Shown here one piece after another: positions 49,378-58,777 of a DNA stretch of 64,000 nt. Under the pieces are notes generated by a model. That model was not told the DNA's origin, ran no database searches, and saw only the letters and a list, made by a program, of their open reading frames with translations. The DNA comes from UA16 sp002292325. Its GTDB lineage: Bacteria > Bacteroidota > Bacteroidia > Flavobacteriales_D > Sanyastnellaceae. How positions within the stretch are numbered: position 1 is the first letter of the stretch; each line of letters starts with the position of its first letter. The translations under genes were made by a program, and so were the position numbers. The stretch is taken from the NCBI GenBank assembly GCA_943788645.1, contig CALSRC010000010.1, positions 1 through 64,000 of the forward strand, written 5' to 3'.

Positions 49378-52300
49378 TCAACGCTGGATCATGAAGCGCT
49401 TGGTAAGACGGCCATCCATCGATTGGATGTACATGATATACGTCCCTTGTGACCAGTCATTGACTCGCAATTTCCATGTTTGTTCTCCCGCGGAGGCTGT
49501 CTTGCGTTCTTGCACAAGCACACGGCCCTGCATATCCATTACACCATATTCAACCTCCATATCTCGGGCCAGCTCGTAATCCAATTGAATGGATTCGCTT
49601 GTCGGATTCGGATATAAAACAGCACTTCCGAATGGCATGATCTCGACGGATTCAGTCTCAACGAAGCTTGATTCCACCAAGGGATCTCCCCAACGGCCGC
49701 CTTCAACACACCCTGTAATTTCAATGTCGTCGATGTAAATTTTGTCGTTGTTTCCAGACGCGTCGCATCGGAACCGAACGACGGTGGAAGCGGAGAATGG
49801 ACCTGGAATGACGACCTCTTCATTGTATACGGTGTTGTTATTGAAATCCGTCCCTCGCGCGTAATTCGCAAAACTTTCAAATGAAGCCCCCCCATTGGTG
49901 GATACCTCAAGGAAAAAGTCCTCGCCATTTTCCATGCTCGACGCAATGAACCTGAAGTTCACTGTCAACTCCTCAAATCCTGCCAAGCTCAGCACATCCG
50001 TGTACGTTACCGACGAAGAGGTGTTGTCCCGCAATCGAACGCAGTAGGTGCCGTTTGCATAACTGCGATCTTGTCTCGCTCTGCGGCAGTCGGACCCGCC
50101 ATCGTTCCATATTCCCCAACCGCTTTCGAACGAAGCCACGTCAACTGTACCGTAGGTGCACGGTCCTGTTTCGCATGGCTCACAATTTGAACCGCCGCAA
50201 TCAATGTCTGTTTCGTCACCGTTCTGAATGCCATCATCGCAGGTGGCACAAGCCACGCAAGAACCGCCGCAGTCAATGTCCGTTTCGTCACCGTTCTGAA
50301 TGCCATCATCGCAGGTGGCACAAGCCACGCAAGAACCGCCGCAGTCAATGTCCGTTTCGTCACCGTTCTGAATGCCGTCATCGCAGGTGGCACAAGCCAC
50401 GCAAGAACCGCCGCAGTCAATGTCCGTTTCGTCACCGTTCTGAATGCCATCATCGCAGGTGGCACAAGCCACGCAAGAACCGCCGCAGTCAATGTCCGTT
50501 TCGTCACCGTTCTGAATGCCGTCATCGCAGGTGGCACAAGCCACGCAAGAACCGCCGCAGTCAATGTCCGTTTCGTCACCGTTCTGAATGCCGTCATCGC
50601 AGGTGGCACAAGCCACGCAAGAACCGCCGCAGTCAATGTCCGTTTCGTCACCGTTCTGGATGCCGTCGTCGCATGTGTCACAAGCTCCGCACGAGCCGCC
50701 GCAGTCAATGTCCGTTTCGTCACCGTTCTGAATGCCGTCATTGCAGGTGGCACAAGCTGCGCACGAGCCGCCGCAATCAATGTCCGTTTCGTCACCGTTC
50801 TGAATGCCATCATTGCAGGTGGCACAAGCTGCGCACGAGCCGCCGCAATCAATGTCCGTTTCGTCACCGTTCTGGATGCCATCATCGCAGGTGGCACAAG
50901 CTGAGCACGAGCCGCCGCAATCAATGTCCGTTTCGTCACCGTTCTGGATGCCATCATCGCAGGTGGCACAAGCCACGCAAGAACCGCCGCAGTCTATGTC
51001 CGTTTCATCACCGTTCTGGATGCCATCATCGCAGGTGGGCTCTGGATTGGATCCAGAGACGCAAAAATTGCTGCTTTCACTGGAACCAAACGATGCCCCA
51101 GACGCCAACACATTGCCTTCTGAATCCGTTACAGAATAATCACCATTGCCATATCCACAACACAAGCCATCGCCGTAACTATCAAAGATGGTGAAATTGT
51201 AACATCCGTCGGGCAGACATTGTGCAATGGCAATCGTCGAACCGTCAGGACTCGACCCGTAAGTTCCTCCGGAGGCAACCACTGTTCCAGCATCGGTAAT
51301 TTGCCACGATGTTTCTTCAGGATAGTTATCCAAGTTAATCGTCACCGTTACATCCACACCATCGCATACACATGGCTCACATGAAGGTCCTCCGCAATCT
51401 ACTCCTGTCTCATAGCCATTTTGGATACCGTCTTCACAAGTAGGGGCAACGACTGCTCCGCAAGCCGACGAGTTCAACAAACTTGATCTGTATCCTCCGC
51501 TTTCAAACAGGGCACGCATTCGATTTTTTTGGCCTTCGGTGTAAAGGTTCATGCACGCATCATCAGAGTAATCCATGTAATTCTGAACCATATCAACCGA
51601 TCCACAAGCTTCGGTTCCAAGATCACAACCGTAATTCGCTCCATTGGAACTCGGGGTATCTCCAACAAAGTCGTCCACATTGCACCCTCCATCGCCCCAA
51701 ATGTGGCGAAGGTTCATCCAGTGCCCAACTTCGTGGGTGGCCGTTCTTCCTGCGTCAAAAGGTGCAGACGCTGTGCCAATCGTTCCGAAATATTGATAAT
51801 CAATTACTACGCCATCTGTCGAGGGACTGCCGCCCGGAAATTGAGCATAACCGAGAATTCCTCCGCTGATGTCGCACACCCACATATTCAGGTAATCCGA
51901 TGCGGGCCATGCATCTGAACCGCCCGATGAAGATGACTTCATGGCATCGTTGGTCCCAAAGGCCGTTGTTGATGTCGGCACGCGCAGAATTCCGTCGGTT
52001 GGGTTTCCTGAAGGGTCTGAAGCCGCCATGCAAAATTCAATCTCAGAATCAGCTGCTTGCGACCAAACATCATCTGCATCCGCATTCAACCTTCTAAAGT
52101 CATCATTGAGTACCTGAATTTGAGACAAAATCTGAGCGTCCGAGATGTTTTCGGTGTTGTTGTTGTAAATCACGTGAACAACAACTGGTATCGTGACAAC
52201 CCCTGCGACCTCTCTCGTGCCATTGGCATCGAGATTTAGCAAGTGCTGTTCAATGGCCTCCAAATTGCCGGCCCTTTTGGGGTCTTCAGCAAGTTGCTGT

Positions 52301-52395
52301 TCGAGGACCTCCATGGAACCGCAATTTCGTTGAGCGGACAGTGAGAATGTTGTGAGGATAGTCAGCAGAATCAGAAGGAACTTTTTATTTTTCAT
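49378..52395 (-). CDS. Secreted M43 (cytophagalysin-type) metalloprotease with 12 cysteine-rich repeats and T9SS domain
   Basis: A 1,005-residue protein: signal peptide (FLLILLTILTTFSLSAQ), a pappalysin-type catalytic domain with THEVGHWMNLRHIWGDGGC at about residue 220 (HExxHxxxxxH zinc site) and the downstream NYMDYSDDACM Met-turn. One degenerate Cys-rich unit (CEDGIQNGYETGVDCGG) and a beta domain follow, then twelve tandem 24-residue repeats (CDDGIQNGDETDIDCGG + SCVAC). A beta-sandwich (VNFRFIASSMENGEDFFLEVS) and a type A T9SS domain (AVLYPNPTSESIQLDYEL) close it. It is secreted and would digest proteins outside the cell. The repeats form a stiff disulfide-rich stalk by inference. Confidence 0.92.
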   Translation of the reverse strand: MKNKKFLLILLTILTTFSLSAQRNCGSMEVLEQQLAEDPKRAGNLEAIEQHLLNLDANGTREVAGVVTIPVVVHVIYNNNTENISDAQILSQIQVLNDDFRRLNADADDVWSQAADSEIEFCMAASDPSGNPTDGILRVPTSTTAFGTNDAMKSSSSGGSDAWPASDYLNMWVCDISGGILGYAQFPGGSPSTDGVVIDYQYFGTIGTASAPFDAGRTATHEVGHWMNLRHIWGDGGCNVDDFVGDTPSSNGANYGCDLGTEACGSVDMVQNYMDYSDDACMNLYTEGQKNRMRALFESGGYRSSLLNSSACGAVVAPTCEDGIQNGYETGVDCGGPSCEPCVCDGVDVTVTINLDNYPEETSWQITDAGTVVASGGTYGSSPDGSTIAIAQCLPDGCYNFTIFDSYGDGLCCGYGNGDYSVTDSEGNVLASGASFGSSESSNFCVSGSNPEPTCDDGIQNGDETDIDCGGSCVACATCDDGIQNGDETDIDCGGSCSACATCDDGIQNGDETDIDCGGSCAACATCNDGIQNGDETDIDCGGSCAACATCNDGIQNGDETDIDCGGSCGACDTCDDGIQNGDETDIDCGGSCVACATCDDGIQNGDETDIDCGGSCVACATCDDGIQNGDETDIDCGGSCVACATCDDGIQNGDETDIDCGGSCVACATCDDGIQNGDETDIDCGGSCVACATCDDGIQNGDETDIDCGGSCVACATCDDGIQNGDETDIDCGGSNCEPCETGPCTYGTVDVASFESGWGIWNDGGSDCRRARQDRSYANGTYCVRLRDNTSSSVTYTDVLSLAGFEELTVNFRFIASSMENGEDFFLEVSTNGGASFESFANYARGTDFNNNTVYNEEVVIPGPFSASTVVRFRCDASGNNDKIYIDDIEITGCVEGGRWGDPLVESSFVETESVEIMPFGSAVLYPNPTSESIQLDYELARDMEVEYGVMDMQGRVLVQERKTASAGEQTWKLRVNDWSQGTYIMYIQSMDGRLTKRFMIQR
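50173..51033 (-). repeat. Twelve tandem 72-nt coding repeats inside the M43 protease gene
   Basis: Units of 72 bases encode CDDGIQNGDETDIDCGG plus SCxACxT. The six units nearest the gene's 3' end (encoding SCVAC or the last SNCEPC) are almost identical at DNA level; the N-terminal ones differ at the wobble and in the SCxAC residue (S, A, A, G). The antisense strand is also open through the array and is not a gene. Confidence 0.9.
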
Positions 52396-52429
52396 GGTCC
52401 GTGATTGGTTTACGTACGAGAAACGGTAA

Positions 52430-52461
52430 TTTGCTGGTCGAATTAGCGATTCTTATTTTTG
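52430..52461 (+). promoter_or_regulatory. Promoter of the CotH/LTD gene (TTTG ... TATTTTTG)
   Basis: TTTG at 52430-52433, a 20-base spacer and TATTTTTG at 52454-52461 fit the -33/-7 consensus. It would give a leader of about 45 nt before ATG 52511, running through an A-rich tract. Confidence 0.55.
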
Positions 52462-52510
52462 TGATTGGATTCACAATTACGGTAGTTTTTCGTTAAAAAA
52501 AAAACTCAAA

Positions 52511-55500
52511 ATGCGGAAAGATATCCTTCATTGCATTTTTCTACTGGGACTATTTTGGCCGGCTCTTGCTTGCTCACAAATTATCCTTTCGGAAGTGTCC
52601 AGCTCTGGGAGTTGGCTAGATGAAGACAACGACGGTGTTGACTGGATCGAAATACGTAATGAGGGCAATGATCCGGTCGACCTAACAGGCTACCTACTCA
52701 ATGATGATGACCAATTACAAGGTGCCTGGACCATTCCTTTCTCGAATTTAGATCCGGGAGAACGCGTCCTGTTCTTAGCGTCCGGAAAGGATCGCCCTTA
52801 TTTGCCCGAAAACTGGCAATGCCCCGCCCTGGAATCAGACAATTGGCGTTACATCGTTCCGAACTCCGCCGTTCCGACGAATTGGAACTCAGTCGATTTT
52901 AACGCCAGCATTTGGGATGTCGCACCGGGTGGATTTGGATACGGGGACGGTGATGACCAAACGATTTTAAACAATGCAAGCAGCGTCTTTTTACGCAGAA
53001 ACTTTTTTATCACTGATCCTGCAGACTGGGGGTATTTGTCCGTTGCGATTGATTATGATGACGGGTTCATCGCCTACCTCAACGGTACGGAGATAGGACG
53101 TTCTCCATCCATGAATAATGTGGCCGGGAATTACAATGACGTTGCAACAACCTACGTTGAAGCATTGCTTTACAATGGTGGCCAGCCCCTTCAATCAACC
53201 TGGACTGCACAGGACATTGAAGAACTGCTTGTTCCAGGAGAAAATGTGTTTGCTGTTCAGGTCCACAACAATTCTGCCAATTCAAGTGATCTCACTATTC
53301 GGCCTTTCTTGGGTCTTACCCGCAAAGATGGCACAGACACTTTTTGGCCAGCTCCACCTGAATGGTGGCCCGAATTTGAATACCACATGCACACTTCGTT
53401 TGCGATCTCACCGAGCGAAACAGTTTATCTCATAAGCCCTTCAGGAGAAACATTGGACCAACTCCCGATGCTGGAAGGATTGCCTACCGGGTATTCGATT
53501 GGACGAGCAGAGGGCACCTCTGCAGGATTGTGCATTTTTGAAAATGAAACCCCCGATGCAGCCAACGATGATGGACCGTGCGTTTCAGGAATTCTCGCAG
53601 CCCCAGCACTCACAACGCCATCTGGATGGTACGATGCACCTCTGACCGTTCAAGTTGCCTTTCCAAATGCAAATCAGACGGTGCGTTACACCACCAATGG
53701 AGATGTGCCAACAGAAGCATCTCCCGCCTTCCCTGCCTCAGGCATCACAACCAATGAATCCACCGTTCTGAGCGTGAGAGCTTACAGCAATGATGGAAGC
53801 GAGTTGCCCAGTCCTGTGAAAGACGCAACGTTCATCGTTGATGAATTCGCCCCCATTCTGCCCACCTTTTCCATCATAACCGACTACGATAATTTATGGG
53901 ATTGGAACACTGGAATCTACGTCATGGGACCAAATGCATCGGAGGAATATCCTCACTTTGGCTCCAATTTCTGGGAACCGTGGTCGAAACTATCACGCAT
54001 GCAGTTCTTTGATGCCAATGGTGTGCTCCAATCAGAGGATAAAATGGACCTGGAGATTCATGGTGGCTGGTCACGAGCGGAGCCACAAAGGTCTTTTCGG
54101 TTGGATTTTAAAAATGAATACAGTGGAGATTTTGAATGGCCCATCTTCTCAGATAAACCCTGGTTGAATTCATTCAACAACATCAATTTGCGCAACGGTG
54201 GCCAACACAGTTGGGCAACCAAAATGCAAGATGGTGTGATTGCCCGGCTTGCATTAAACACCCACAACATGGCGAGTTCGTGGGAACCTTCTCATGTCTA
54301 TCTGAATGGCGAATATTGGGGCCTTTATGCCGCTCGAGAGAAGCTGGACGAGCACTACATCGCAGACAATTTTGGTACAGAGTCAGAATCGGTTGATTTA
54401 ATTGGTCCGTTCGCGGTGCTGAATGGATCGGATGCTGATCTCCAAGCTTCTGCTAATCTGATGATGTCTACACCAACAGGGAATTCCAACTTTGTTTCGT
54501 TGTTTTCAGAACGGTTTGATATCGAAAACTACATGGATTACTTCATTTTCGAAACGTATGCGCAAAACACCGACTGGATGGGCATCGCTTGGGGACTGAA
54601 CAATGTGAAGGCATTCAGACCATCGCCTGAAGAAAAGTGGCATTACATCCTCTACGATACCGACGCGGGTTTCGGCTTTTTTGGGGCAAGTGTTTGGGAC
54701 AACTTCATTCAATTGGCACGCAACCCGGGGTACCCCAACCTGCACAGCGACTTATTCGATCGCATGCTCGACAACACCGAATTCAGATTGCGGTTTATCA
54801 ACCGGTATGCAGATCTCGTGAACACGCTTTTTCAGACCAATTCGTTCAATGATCAGGTCACCGAAGCGATGGATGCTATCACAAGCTCCATGCCTTATCA
54901 CATCTATCGATGGAATTCCCCTGGATCATTGACAAATTGGCTGAACGCTCTCAACACCCTCACCCAACACAACACGAATCGCATCGGAACGTCGCGCAAT
55001 CATTTGATGTCCAGCTTTGGTCTTCCCGAAGATTACGAATGCACCTTGGATGTTTTCCCTCCACTTGCTGGTACCGTTCGCGTGAACACCATCACTCCGG
55101 GCCCATTGCCTTGGGATGGAGTGTACTTCAAAGATTGCCCCATCGAAATTGAGGCTTATGCTGAGCCTGGCTGGATGTTTGACCAATGGGATATGAACGC
55201 TCACATTCAATCTGGAGCCATGAATGCCACCGACCATGCCAATGTCATCTCCCTCCATTCGAACGATCTCTACCGCGCCAGATTCGAACCCTGCCCTACC
55301 GACGCCTCCGTCGACTTAGTGCTAAGCGGAACCTTGCTCCAAGCGGAAACAACTGGAATCCCATTCATCGATTCCATTGAATGGTCCATGAACGGGGAGG
55401 TTTTAGGCTCAGGCATGGAATGGCTCCCGGAATGGGATGGCCAGTATTTCGCATCGGTCTATTTCGATGGATGCTTGGTAGAATCCGGTGGGTTTTGGAC

Positions 55501-55786
55501 CAACGGCGTGGACATTGCCGATCAGGTTAAAGAAGCACCTGCCGCCACCCTCTACCCCAACCCTGCCAATGACCACGTGCTGCTCACCTCATTCGATCGG
55601 GAATCAGATGTAAAGGTATTCAATGCGATGGGACAATGGATCTGGGGCGGTGCAGCTCTCACAGCAAGGGTTCAGGGAACACGTGGTGAACGAATCTGGG
55701 ATGTGGACACAAGCAAATGGCCCGAAGGCACTTACTTTGTGCACTTCGGACCATTGCAAGTTGAGAAGCTCATCGTCCATCGCTAA
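52511..55786 (+). CDS. Secreted CotH-kinase and LTD surface protein with T9SS domain
   Basis: A 1,091-residue protein. After the signal peptide (LHCIFLLGLFWPALACSQ) comes an LTD domain (residues about 22-110, IILSEVSSSGSWLDEDNDGVDWIEIRNEG), then a beta domain (WDVAPGGFGYGDGDDQTIL), a chitobiase/FN3-like segment (LTVQVAFPNANQTVRYTTNGDVP) and the CotH domain at about 450-830 (FSIITDYDNLWDWNTGIYV, LEIHGGWSRAEPQRSFRLDFK, VYLNGEYWGLYAAREKLDEHYI, YDTDAGFG). The C-terminus is a type A T9SS domain (TLYPNPANDHVLLTSFD). CotH-like domains phosphorylate proteins in spore coats; an extracellular kinase role here is inference. Confidence 0.9.
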   Translation: MRKDILHCIFLLGLFWPALACSQIILSEVSSSGSWLDEDNDGVDWIEIRNEGNDPVDLTGYLLNDDDQLQGAWTIPFSNLDPGERVLFLASGKDRPYLPENWQCPALESDNWRYIVPNSAVPTNWNSVDFNASIWDVAPGGFGYGDGDDQTILNNASSVFLRRNFFITDPADWGYLSVAIDYDDGFIAYLNGTEIGRSPSMNNVAGNYNDVATTYVEALLYNGGQPLQSTWTAQDIEELLVPGENVFAVQVHNNSANSSDLTIRPFLGLTRKDGTDTFWPAPPEWWPEFEYHMHTSFAISPSETVYLISPSGETLDQLPMLEGLPTGYSIGRAEGTSAGLCIFENETPDAANDDGPCVSGILAAPALTTPSGWYDAPLTVQVAFPNANQTVRYTTNGDVPTEASPAFPASGITTNESTVLSVRAYSNDGSELPSPVKDATFIVDEFAPILPTFSIITDYDNLWDWNTGIYVMGPNASEEYPHFGSNFWEPWSKLSRMQFFDANGVLQSEDKMDLEIHGGWSRAEPQRSFRLDFKNEYSGDFEWPIFSDKPWLNSFNNINLRNGGQHSWATKMQDGVIARLALNTHNMASSWEPSHVYLNGEYWGLYAAREKLDEHYIADNFGTESESVDLIGPFAVLNGSDADLQASANLMMSTPTGNSNFVSLFSERFDIENYMDYFIFETYAQNTDWMGIAWGLNNVKAFRPSPEEKWHYILYDTDAGFGFFGASVWDNFIQLARNPGYPNLHSDLFDRMLDNTEFRLRFINRYADLVNTLFQTNSFNDQVTEAMDAITSSMPYHIYRWNSPGSLTNWLNALNTLTQHNTNRIGTSRNHLMSSFGLPEDYECTLDVFPPLAGTVRVNTITPGPLPWDGVYFKDCPIEIEAYAEPGWMFDQWDMNAHIQSGAMNATDHANVISLHSNDLYRARFEPCPTDASVDLVLSGTLLQAETTGIPFIDSIEWSMNGEVLGSGMEWLPEWDGQYFASVYFDGCLVESGGFWTNGVDIADQVKEAPAATLYPNPANDHVLLTSFDRESDVKVFNAMGQWIWGGAALTARVQGTRGERIWDVDTSKWPEGTYFVHFGPLQVEKLIVHR

Positions 55787-55806
55787 CCGACGGACTGAGG
55801 CTTTCC

Positions 55807-56967
55807 TTATTGGTTAGCTTCCATTCTGCGACGCTGATCCTCCGAAAACGAATCCAATCCCTCGGCTGTGCCTTCCGCTCCTTTCTTGGTGGGTACGCGG
55901 CGCATCTCATCAAACAATGCGTCGGATTTATCATACTCTTCTAACCAAATGTGGGCATTGATTAAGTTGATGTAAAGCAACCCGGCCAGCTTGGCATTGA
56001 CGCGGGCTTTCTTGTTCTCAAAATCCGCTTCTGCAAGGGCTTCTTGCCACACTGTAACGCAATCTCGGATACCCTTTTCAGCTACCTCTCTGTTGTCTAT
56101 GTACTTCTCCATCGCCATGGACATATCCAGCGCTGCGTTGGTCAAATCCATGTAATCTACTTTTTTAGTCGTCTTCGCATGGTAGATGGTCATCGGCCGG
56201 GTCTTCTTCGAAAAGCAGAACCGATCGTTCAACGTCTTATTGATCGCCATCATACCAGACTCTACAGCGAGTTGGCTTCTTTGGTTGTTCACGGCAGTCT
56301 GATCCCAGGCTTTATTCAATGCAGACTTGCTGGAGTATTTGTTGCTGTTGTACGTAGTGTACTCTCCAGAGGACCCCAAAACTTCGTCAATTATCACAGA
56401 CCCATCTGGCAATTGTACTGTGTAGCGCATAGGCTGGCTGTACTTAAAGGTCCGAAAGTATTTGTAGGTAATGTTTCCTTCCTTGTCCTTCTTTTCTTCT
56501 TTCACATCCTCTGGTGATGTATGTTCAAAAAACTGAATTTCAACGGTCACCTTAACCCCTTCCGAAGCACGTGTCATCCCTTCTAAGTTGACTTTGGAGC
56601 CAATGATACCGGGCTCAAAAAGTCGCTCTTTAGGTATTGGTTTAGTCGGCAATACCAATTGAGGCTTTTTCTCGTCCAGCAAGGCACGCTCCAGCAATTT
56701 GGCACCTGTTCCTTTCGAATTGTAAGCCTCAATTTCTCTATCGTAATTCTCCTGTGCCATTTGAGTGTCTATTTCCCACTGCTCAAATTCCGCATCAAAT
56801 TGATCACGGTAGGCTTGGTTCACTACGGTATGATACGTCACAACGCCGTTAGGCAACGGCTCACTGGGGCGACTGATGTATTCAACTTGGACAGTCTCTC
56901 GCTTCACATTTTGGGCATTGCCAATTGTGAAAAATGTTACAGCAAGGATGATTGATAGAATTCGCAC
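55807..56967 (-). CDS. Exported hypothetical protein, 386 residues
   Basis: Start taken as GTG 56967, which gives the clear signal peptide MRILSIILAVTFFTIGNAQ; the frame is open upstream to 57072 but those codons overlap the neighbouring gene and look unlike a start. The mature part is rich in charged residues, has segments YISRPSEPLPNGVVTYHTVV, PIPKERLFEPGIIGSKVNLEGM and a C-terminal helical region that includes ADFENKKARVNAKLAGLLYINLIN (TPR-like). I recognise no family. Probably periplasmic. It lies downstream of the putative transporter gene on the same strand and converges with the CotH gene. Confidence 0.75.
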   Translation of the reverse strand: MRILSIILAVTFFTIGNAQNVKRETVQVEYISRPSEPLPNGVVTYHTVVNQAYRDQFDAEFEQWEIDTQMAQENYDREIEAYNSKGTGAKLLERALLDEKKPQLVLPTKPIPKERLFEPGIIGSKVNLEGMTRASEGVKVTVEIQFFEHTSPEDVKEEKKDKEGNITYKYFRTFKYSQPMRYTVQLPDGSVIIDEVLGSSGEYTTYNSNKYSSKSALNKAWDQTAVNNQRSQLAVESGMMAINKTLNDRFCFSKKTRPMTIYHAKTTKKVDYMDLTNAALDMSMAMEKYIDNREVAEKGIRDCVTVWQEALAEADFENKKARVNAKLAGLLYINLINAHIWLEEYDKSDALFDEMRRVPTKKGAEGTAEGLDSFSEDQRRRMEANQ

Positions 56968-57028
56968 GGCTTTGTTTTTGACGAATTTAACCGAAACGAC
57001 TCTACCACCAAACTTTCGAAGCACAAAG

Positions 57029-57763
57029 CTAGTCGCCCAGCAACCAGCTAAGGCCAATGGATTGATACCCAAAGTCGTGATTCAGCCCCATCGCCATGCT
57101 CCAATCCCATTGGATTCGGTCATTCTGAAGCCATGTGAAACCGGCATCCATGGCTGCGCGGTGACCCGCTTCATTCGTCCATGTCCCGTAGGGCTCGGCA
57201 TAGATCGACCATCCACCCCCTATTGCGCGTCCCACTGCCAAAGCGTACGCCCATCCATCGATGCCATTGTCCCAAAGGCACCCCACGTTATACCCCAAGG
57301 CCCAAGCCTCTCCGACATCATGGCTGAGGCATAACTTGTGCGAACTGGGCACACCCGATTCGCCGCTGGTGGGCAAGGCCCAGTGACTCAATACGGCTAA
57401 CATGTGTCCGTTGGTTGCTCCATCCAAGACGTTCCACTTGACACCAAGTTCCATATCGGTGGTTGATGAAGCTCCGAGTGTGCTCTGTTCACTTCGAACC
57501 CGATTTTGGTTGTAAACCCACCTCAATTCCAGCTTCTCGTTAACGGGGAGGCGCACGAGAGATGTGGGGGTCATCCAGCGCGTTTCGGCTTCCGCGTCCT
57601 CCCATTCAACCAGCACTCCACCCTCCCATTGAACGAGTCCAAGCGGAACAATTGCTGCACTCTCGGTTTGATCTGGTCGGTCGGTCACGATCTCTTGCGC
57701 TGTCGCATTTCCTAACGCAAAAAACACAACAACAACACTCCATTTTATTCCTCTCATCCTCAT
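57029..57763 (-). CDS. Outer membrane transporter-like beta-barrel (phenol MetA-pathway family type)
   Basis: A 244-residue exported protein: signal peptide (WSVVVVFFALGNATAQ) followed at once by EIVTDRPDQTESAAIVPLG, the TDRPD-TES motif that marks this outer-membrane channel-like family (PF13557 type) in Bacteroidota. The rest alternates hydrophobic and polar residues as a barrel would (LELRWVYNQNRVRS, WALPTSGESGVPSSHKLCLSHD, GWSIYAEPYGTWT). Substrate unknown. It precedes the exported hypothetical gene, with about 60 bases between its stop and that gene's chosen start, and is divergent from the pirin gene. Confidence 0.82.
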   Translation of the reverse strand: MRMRGIKWSVVVVFFALGNATAQEIVTDRPDQTESAAIVPLGLVQWEGGVLVEWEDAEAETRWMTPTSLVRLPVNEKLELRWVYNQNRVRSEQSTLGASSTTDMELGVKWNVLDGATNGHMLAVLSHWALPTSGESGVPSSHKLCLSHDVGEAWALGYNVGCLWDNGIDGWAYALAVGRAIGGGWSIYAEPYGTWTNEAGHRAAMDAGFTWLQNDRIQWDWSMAMGLNHDFGYQSIGLSWLLGD

Positions 57764-57819
57764 GGAACAAAACTACTTCAAATCCAGTTTACAGTGATCA
57801 TTTTTGTGTAAATTAGAGT

Positions 57820-58767
57820 ATGCAAAGGGCAACATTCATTCGAGGCTCCGCCATCGTGGGAGCGAGTGCGTTAATGCCTCGCTTATTGACCGCTAGTTCG
57901 GGCATGTTCTCCGTGTCGGGTGAACGGAGTGTCGCCCGGATTCTGAGTGCCAAGCGCAGCATGGTTCAAAATGTACCGGTGCTCCGGGCGTTTGCTGGAG
58001 GCCAAGATGATCTCGTTTCGCCTTTTGTAATGTTGGATGAGTTTGGTCCGTTGGATGTCGAGCCAGGAAGCACGGGCATGGACATTCAGGCGCACCCGCA
58101 TGCCGGAGTGATTCCGACGACGTATTTGGTGCAGGGCAGCGGCAGGCATACCGACAGCCTGGCCAATGACATTGTGTATCACGAAGGCCAGTACATGCTT
58201 TTTAATTCGGGACGCGGGGCGATCCATGAGGAAGTCAGCGACGATCAACTGCGCGTGCAAGGCGGAGTCGTCCATGGATTCCAAATCTGGTTGAACTTGC
58301 CCGCGGCTGAGAAGTTCTGCACCCCAGAAACCGCTATCCACAACCCAGAAGACTTACCCGTCATTGAAACAGCCGAGTACCAAATCAAGGTGCTCATTGG
58401 GAGTTTGTTTGGACAGCGTTCTCCAACGGCAACCTACTCGCCTGCGTTTTATTACCACATCAAGATGCAGCCGGAGGCACGATTGAATATTCCCGTAACA
58501 TCCGGGCACAATGCGTTTATTTATGTGGTGCACGGCGAAGTAGAGTTGGAAGGCCGGCACGCTGTGCAAGACGAACAAATGGCGCTTTATGAGCGCGAGG
58601 GGGATGAACTGCGGTATTATTCCCGCAACGGCTGTGAATTCTTGCTCTTAGGTGGACAGCCGCTCAACGAACCGGTGGTTTCCTATGGTCCTTTTGTCAT
58701 GAACACACAAGACCAAATCAACCAGTGCTTCCAGAATTATCGAGCCGGTCGCATGGGAGAACTCTGA
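57820..58767 (+). CDS. Pirin family protein
   Basis: A 315-residue bicupin. The N-terminal cupin has the metal motif HPHAGVIPTTYLVQGSGRHTDSL, with the later QYMLFNSGRGAIHEE (second His and Glu), and VVHGFQIWLNLPAAEKFCTP as in pirins. The C-terminal cupin is GHNAFIYVVHGEVELEG. Pirins bind Fe and can act as quercetin dioxygenases or co-regulators. The first 30 residues (IVGASALMPRLL) are mildly hydrophobic and could be an export signal, unlike most pirins; this is unproven. A one-mismatch -7 box (TAAATTAG) sits three bases before the ATG at 57820. Confidence 0.88.
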   Translation: MQRATFIRGSAIVGASALMPRLLTASSGMFSVSGERSVARILSAKRSMVQNVPVLRAFAGGQDDLVSPFVMLDEFGPLDVEPGSTGMDIQAHPHAGVIPTTYLVQGSGRHTDSLANDIVYHEGQYMLFNSGRGAIHEEVSDDQLRVQGGVVHGFQIWLNLPAAEKFCTPETAIHNPEDLPVIETAEYQIKVLIGSLFGQRSPTATYSPAFYYHIKMQPEARLNIPVTSGHNAFIYVVHGEVELEGRHAVQDEQMALYEREGDELRYYSRNGCEFLLLGGQPLNEPVVSYGPFVMNTQDQINQCFQNYRAGRMGEL

Positions 58768-58777
58768 AGCACATCGC

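Noticed and set aside
50173..51033. CRISPR array
   Set aside because: The repeats are direct 72-nt units without variable spacers and lie inside a coding frame; no cas genes are present.
50055..51194. Long plus-strand and second minus-strand open frames across the Cys-rich repeats
   Set aside because: They are shadows of the 72-nt repeats: a multiple-of-three period keeps all frames open. Products are low-complexity (Arg/His-rich or TAAVLAW-like) with no family resemblance.
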